A stretch of DNA of 5,857 nucleotides from Actinomycetota bacterium (GTDB lineage: Bacteria; Actinomycetota; Thermoleophilia; Solirubrobacterales; Thermoleophilaceae): the NCBI GenBank assembly GCA_005883295.1, contig VAWV01000214.1, forward strand, positions 1-5,857. The letters run 5' to 3'. The notes beneath the pieces are model-generated. The model was not told where the DNA came from and ran no database searches. It worked only from the letters and a program-made list of their open reading frames with translations. This document shows, in pieces, positions 5,803-5,857 of the stretch. The number at the start of each line of letters is the position of its first letter. Position 1 is the stretch's first letter. The position numbers and the translations under genes are program-made.

Positions 5803-5819
5803 GGAAATGGCGTACCCCG
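5792..5819. repeat. Inverted repeat (10-pair stem) overlapping the candidate -10
   Basis: CGGGGTAGCC and GGC-G-TACCCCG pair as a ten-base-pair stem with one bulged G around the seven-base loop TGGAAAT. The left arm contains most of the candidate -10 TAGCCT, so a protein bound to this dyad would block the promoter. CGTACCC recurs downstream at 5824-5830. The pairing is certain from the sequence; the role as operator, attenuator or terminator is inference. Confidence 0.45.
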
Positions 5820-5857
5820 ATGACGTACCCGCCGCGCGCGATACCGGGTTGGATCCT
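5807..5857 (+). CDS. Possible start of an unidentified gene (first 17 codons, cut by the window edge)
   Basis: ATG at 5807 opens a frame MAYPDDVPAARDTGLDP that stays open to the last base. It begins four bases after the candidate -10 TAGCCT, which would make a leaderless or nearly leaderless mRNA. That spacing is on the short side. Most codons end in G/C, as in the real genes here. The peptide is too short to identify, and the true start could lie further right. Confidence 0.3.
   Translation, partial: MAYPDDVPAARDTGLDP

Noticed and set aside
1..5857. Search by eye for tRNA/rRNA genes, CRISPR repeats, insertion-sequence ends and attachment sites.
   Set aside because: None seen: no regularly spaced repeats, no transposase or integrase motifs, no tRNA-like cloverleaf, and almost all sequence is occupied by the listed genes.

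Overview
The window is very GC-rich, and its real reading frames end almost every codon in G or C. Together with the families present (a large LuxR regulator, a DUF4242 protein, a berberine-bridge-like flavoenzyme and a stand-alone cupredoxin), this suggests a high-GC actinobacterium. A soil lineage such as Thermoleophilia/Solirubrobacterales would fit, but that placement is an inference from gene content, not a measurement.

Layout, left to right. (1) Bases 1-297, minus strand: the N-terminal part of a secreted protein of unknown function, cut by the window edge. (2) Bases 298-375: a short divergent intergenic stretch with a TAGACT -10-like hexamer eight bases before a GTG. (3) Bases 376 to about 495, plus strand: a coding-looking stretch resembling the first residues of a SAM-dependent methyltransferase. 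It changes frame into a cupredoxin (473-886, TTG start) at a 14-bp perfect palindrome, so this looks like a truncated gene or a rearrangement junction. (4) Bases 901-1194 and 1207-4194, minus strand: a two-gene operon, transcribed from right to left. It encodes a 995-residue LAL-type LuxR regulator followed 12 bp later by a 97-residue DUF4242 protein. The DUF4242 gene converges on the cupredoxin gene with a 14-bp gap. (5) Bases 4195-4317: the divergent control region, with seven GTCA/TGAC half-sites arranged as three dyads plus one single site. (6) Bases 4318-5715, plus strand: a cytoplasmic FAD-linked oxidoreductase of the berberine-bridge-like family with a textbook ribosome binding site. 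(7) Bases 5716-5857: a weak hairpin after the oxidoreductase, then a plausible promoter, a strong hairpin over its -10, and perhaps the first 17 codons of another plus-strand gene.

The regulator, DUF4242 protein and oxidoreductase probably form one functional unit: a signal-integrating ATPase/HTH regulator transcribed away from the enzyme it may control, with a small accessory protein coupled behind it. The substrate, inducer and DUF4242 role cannot be read from the sequence. No RNA genes, CRISPR arrays, insertion sequences or integrase-type features were seen. The least ordinary parts are the frame switch near 476-500 and the half-site cluster at 4196-4292; nothing here clearly amounts to a new biological system.
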